Origin: an uncultured Succinatimonas sp.
Lineage (GTDB): Bacteria; Pseudomonadota; Gammaproteobacteria; Enterobacterales; Succinivibrionaceae
Assembly: GCA_937880335.1 (NCBI GenBank)
Contig: CALFLJ010000253.1
Location: forward strand, 1-15,041
Reading direction: 5' to 3'
Length of the DNA: 15,041 bases
Below are positions 13,594 through 15,041 of the stretch, piece by piece; position 1 is the first letter of the stretch, and each line of letters starts with the position of its first letter. Below the pieces are notes generated by a model. That model was not told where the DNA came from. It did not search any database and saw nothing but the letters and a program-made list of their open reading frames with translations. Position numbers and translations under genes: made by a program.

Positions 13594-15041
13594 TTAAAAC
13601 TCCGGACCAAATGAGAAGTGTAATTTAAATGATTTATCATCATTCTCATTATCAATACCTACAGCAAAATCGATACGAGCAGTACCATACTTTGACATAT
13701 AACGGTAACCTAAACCTGGACCATAAACAAAATTAGCATCCTTATAATCGTTGCAGGCTGTTCCTGCATCGATAAACAAAGCCATTCGACTGTTAGAGAT
13801 ACCTATAGGAAACTGATACTCTAATGTTCCTGTACTTAAATAGCGAGCACCTAAAAGCTTCCCTTGCTTTTTAGCAGATTTACTTAAATATGAAAATCCT
13901 CGAATGCTTTGATCTCCACCAGCAAAGAAACGCAATGAGGGAGGAATACTAGTTGAATCCTTTCCCATAACTACACCTTGCGTGAAACGATAGAAAAATC
14001 TGGTATTTAAAGTAGGACTTACAATACCTTTTGCTGAAAATAAAAATCTGGCAAAAGTATTATCTGTAACTGCCGCAGATCCAAAGCTTGCATCTAAGGA
14101 AACCTTATATCCTTCACTTGGATCAAAGCCTCCGGTAGCCCCCTGTCTTGAAATAAGAACCCCAGGCATCAAATTTACACTGTATCCTTTATCAAAACCT
14201 TGCGTATAATCCTCATACTCAAAGCGTAAAGAATAATCACGACGCCATTTGCCAGTCATATTGGCGACATAATGAAAACTTGCATGCGAGACATCTGATA
14301 AGGTGTCATTATAATCAGTATGTATTTGGGCTAGTCTTACATAATAATAATCAAGGTTTGGATTTTTTCTCGGTATTTTATAAATAGCCTGAGCATCCTG
14401 TTTTACAGATGACCCCCTGGCAAAGAAACTAAAAGAGTGACCATAACGATTTAATAGGGGTTTATCCCATCCTAGCATAAGGCGGATATCCTCATCTGTA
14501 GAATAGCCAATACCTGCACGCATTAAATTATTTCGCTGCCTCTCCAAAGCTATTTCAACAGGAACTACTCCGTCATGTCTTGACTCAACCTTTGCTCGAA
14601 CATCCACCGAGCGGTAATACTGTGTTTGAGATAAAGATTGACTGTAATCAGCTATAAGCTTAGCTGCAAATTTATCTCCAGATTGAAAATTAGATAAATT
14701 CTTTGCAGGCTCCATGAGTTCTTTTGTTTTTTCGTCTGCATAATTTATCTCTCCAAAAAGATATCTACGACCTGTATCGTACAGAATTTCAATATCAGCT
14801 ACATTCTGCTCTCCGTAAACCATAATGCGAGAGATAACAAGTTCAGCATCAAAAAAACCTAAGGCTAAAGCCCTTTCTCTTAAAGCCTCTTTTAGAGTTT
14901 CATAACTGCTGTGATTTAACCTAGAGTAGGGCTTAATACCACTATCCTTTATAATATTTTTAAATGATTTGTAAAAAGCCCCTTCTCCTATAATATTGAT
15001 ATTAGCATTTCTTACAAAAAGAGGTTTCCCAGGGTCAATGT
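13594..15041 (-). CDS. tamA: TamA, Omp85-family outer-membrane protein of the TAM complex (5' end outside window)
   Basis: This outer-membrane protein works with TamB in the translocation and assembly module. The reading frame stays open past the ATG at 14823 to the window edge, adding 72 codons (IDPGKPLFVRNA onward) that clearly belong to a POTRA domain, so 14823 is not the true start. In total 481 residues are visible; E. coli TamA has 577, so the signal peptide and first POTRA domain are missing. Visible parts are two POTRA domains (to about residue 168 of the visible part) and a 16-strand barrel. The Omp85 lid-loop motif SIRGF is encoded at about 13891-13908. The protein ends FSFGPEF with the C-terminal phenylalanine used in barrel assembly. 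It is the first visible gene of the operon with tamB, hpt and lonH. Confidence 0.95.
   Translation of the reverse strand, partial: IDPGKPLFVRNANINIIGEGAFYKSFKNIIKDSGIKPYSRLNHSSYETLKEALRERALALGFFDAELVISRIMVYGEQNVADIEILYDTGRRYLFGEINYADEKTKELMEPAKNLSNFQSGDKFAAKLIADYSQSLSQTQYYRSVDVRAKVESRHDGVVPVEIALERQRNNLMRAGIGYSTDEDIRLMLGWDKPLLNRYGHSFSFFARGSSVKQDAQAIYKIPRKNPNLDYYYVRLAQIHTDYNDTLSDVSHASFHYVANMTGKWRRDYSLRFEYEDYTQGFDKGYSVNLMPGVLISRQGATGGFDPSEGYKVSLDASFGSAAVTDNTFARFLFSAKGIVSPTLNTRFFYRFTQGVVMGKDSTSIPPSLRFFAGGDQSIRGFSYLSKSAKKQGKLLGARYLSTGTLEYQFPIGISNSRMALFIDAGTACNDYKDANFVYGPGLGYRYMSKYGTARIDFAVGIDNENDDKSFKLHFSFGPEF

Noticed and set aside
13594..14823. Taking the ATG at 14823 as the tamA start
   Set aside because: The same frame continues upstream to the window edge with clear POTRA-domain sequence, and a 409-residue protein would be much too short for TamA.
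1..15041. CRISPR array, prophage, insertion sequence, toxin-antitoxin or defence island
   Set aside because: No regularly spaced repeats, transposase, integrase or defence-type domains are visible. Apart from the 5930-6531 gap the window is dense with recognisable metabolic, transport and envelope genes.

Overview
The window reads as chromosomal DNA of an AT-rich gammaproteobacterium. Two things point there: a tamA-tamB pair (outer-membrane Omp85 protein plus inner-membrane AsmA-like protein), and a Lon-type protease homologue of the YcbZ/LonH family, found mainly in Gammaproteobacteria. Low GC, a TRAP transporter and cysteine-rich proteins would suit an anaerobic gut lineage such as Succinivibrionaceae. 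That placement is an inference from style, not a match.

Left part (27-4978, plus strand): a tightly packed five-gene operon. It encodes a complete three-part TRAP transporter (DctP, DctQ, DctM), a class II aldolase/epimerase-family enzyme and a FGGY-family sugar kinase, closed by a strong intrinsic terminator at 5004-5039. Gaps are 19, 2, 9 and 8 bases. The layout says: import a small, probably acidic or polyhydroxy substrate, phosphorylate it or a derivative, then cleave or epimerise the phosphate. No isomerase, dehydrogenase or regulator is in view, so the substrate stays open.

Middle part (5000-7400): a lone aldo-keto reductase on the minus strand; about 600 bases without an intact gene but with several inverted repeats and an 85-codon startless open frame that may be a gene relic; then an orphan family 3 solute-binding protein on the minus strand with no permease or ATPase beside it.

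Right part (7403-15041, minus strand): a compact operon in the order tamA (5' end cut by the window edge), tamB, hpt (hypoxanthine phosphoribosyltransferase), lonH. tamA and tamB are 2 bases apart, hpt starts 14 bases after the tamB stop, and lonH begins with a TTG codon inside the end of hpt. TamA and TamB form the translocation and assembly module that links inner and outer membrane. Hpt salvages purines. LonH keeps the Ser-Lys protease dyad but shows no working ATPase motifs.

I see no tRNA, rRNA, CRISPR array, insertion sequence or phage gene. Nothing here is clearly a new defence or mobile system. The most open points are the substrate of the TRAP operon, the atypical ligand site of the orphan binding protein, and the structured 5930-6531 and 7313-7393 intergenic segments.
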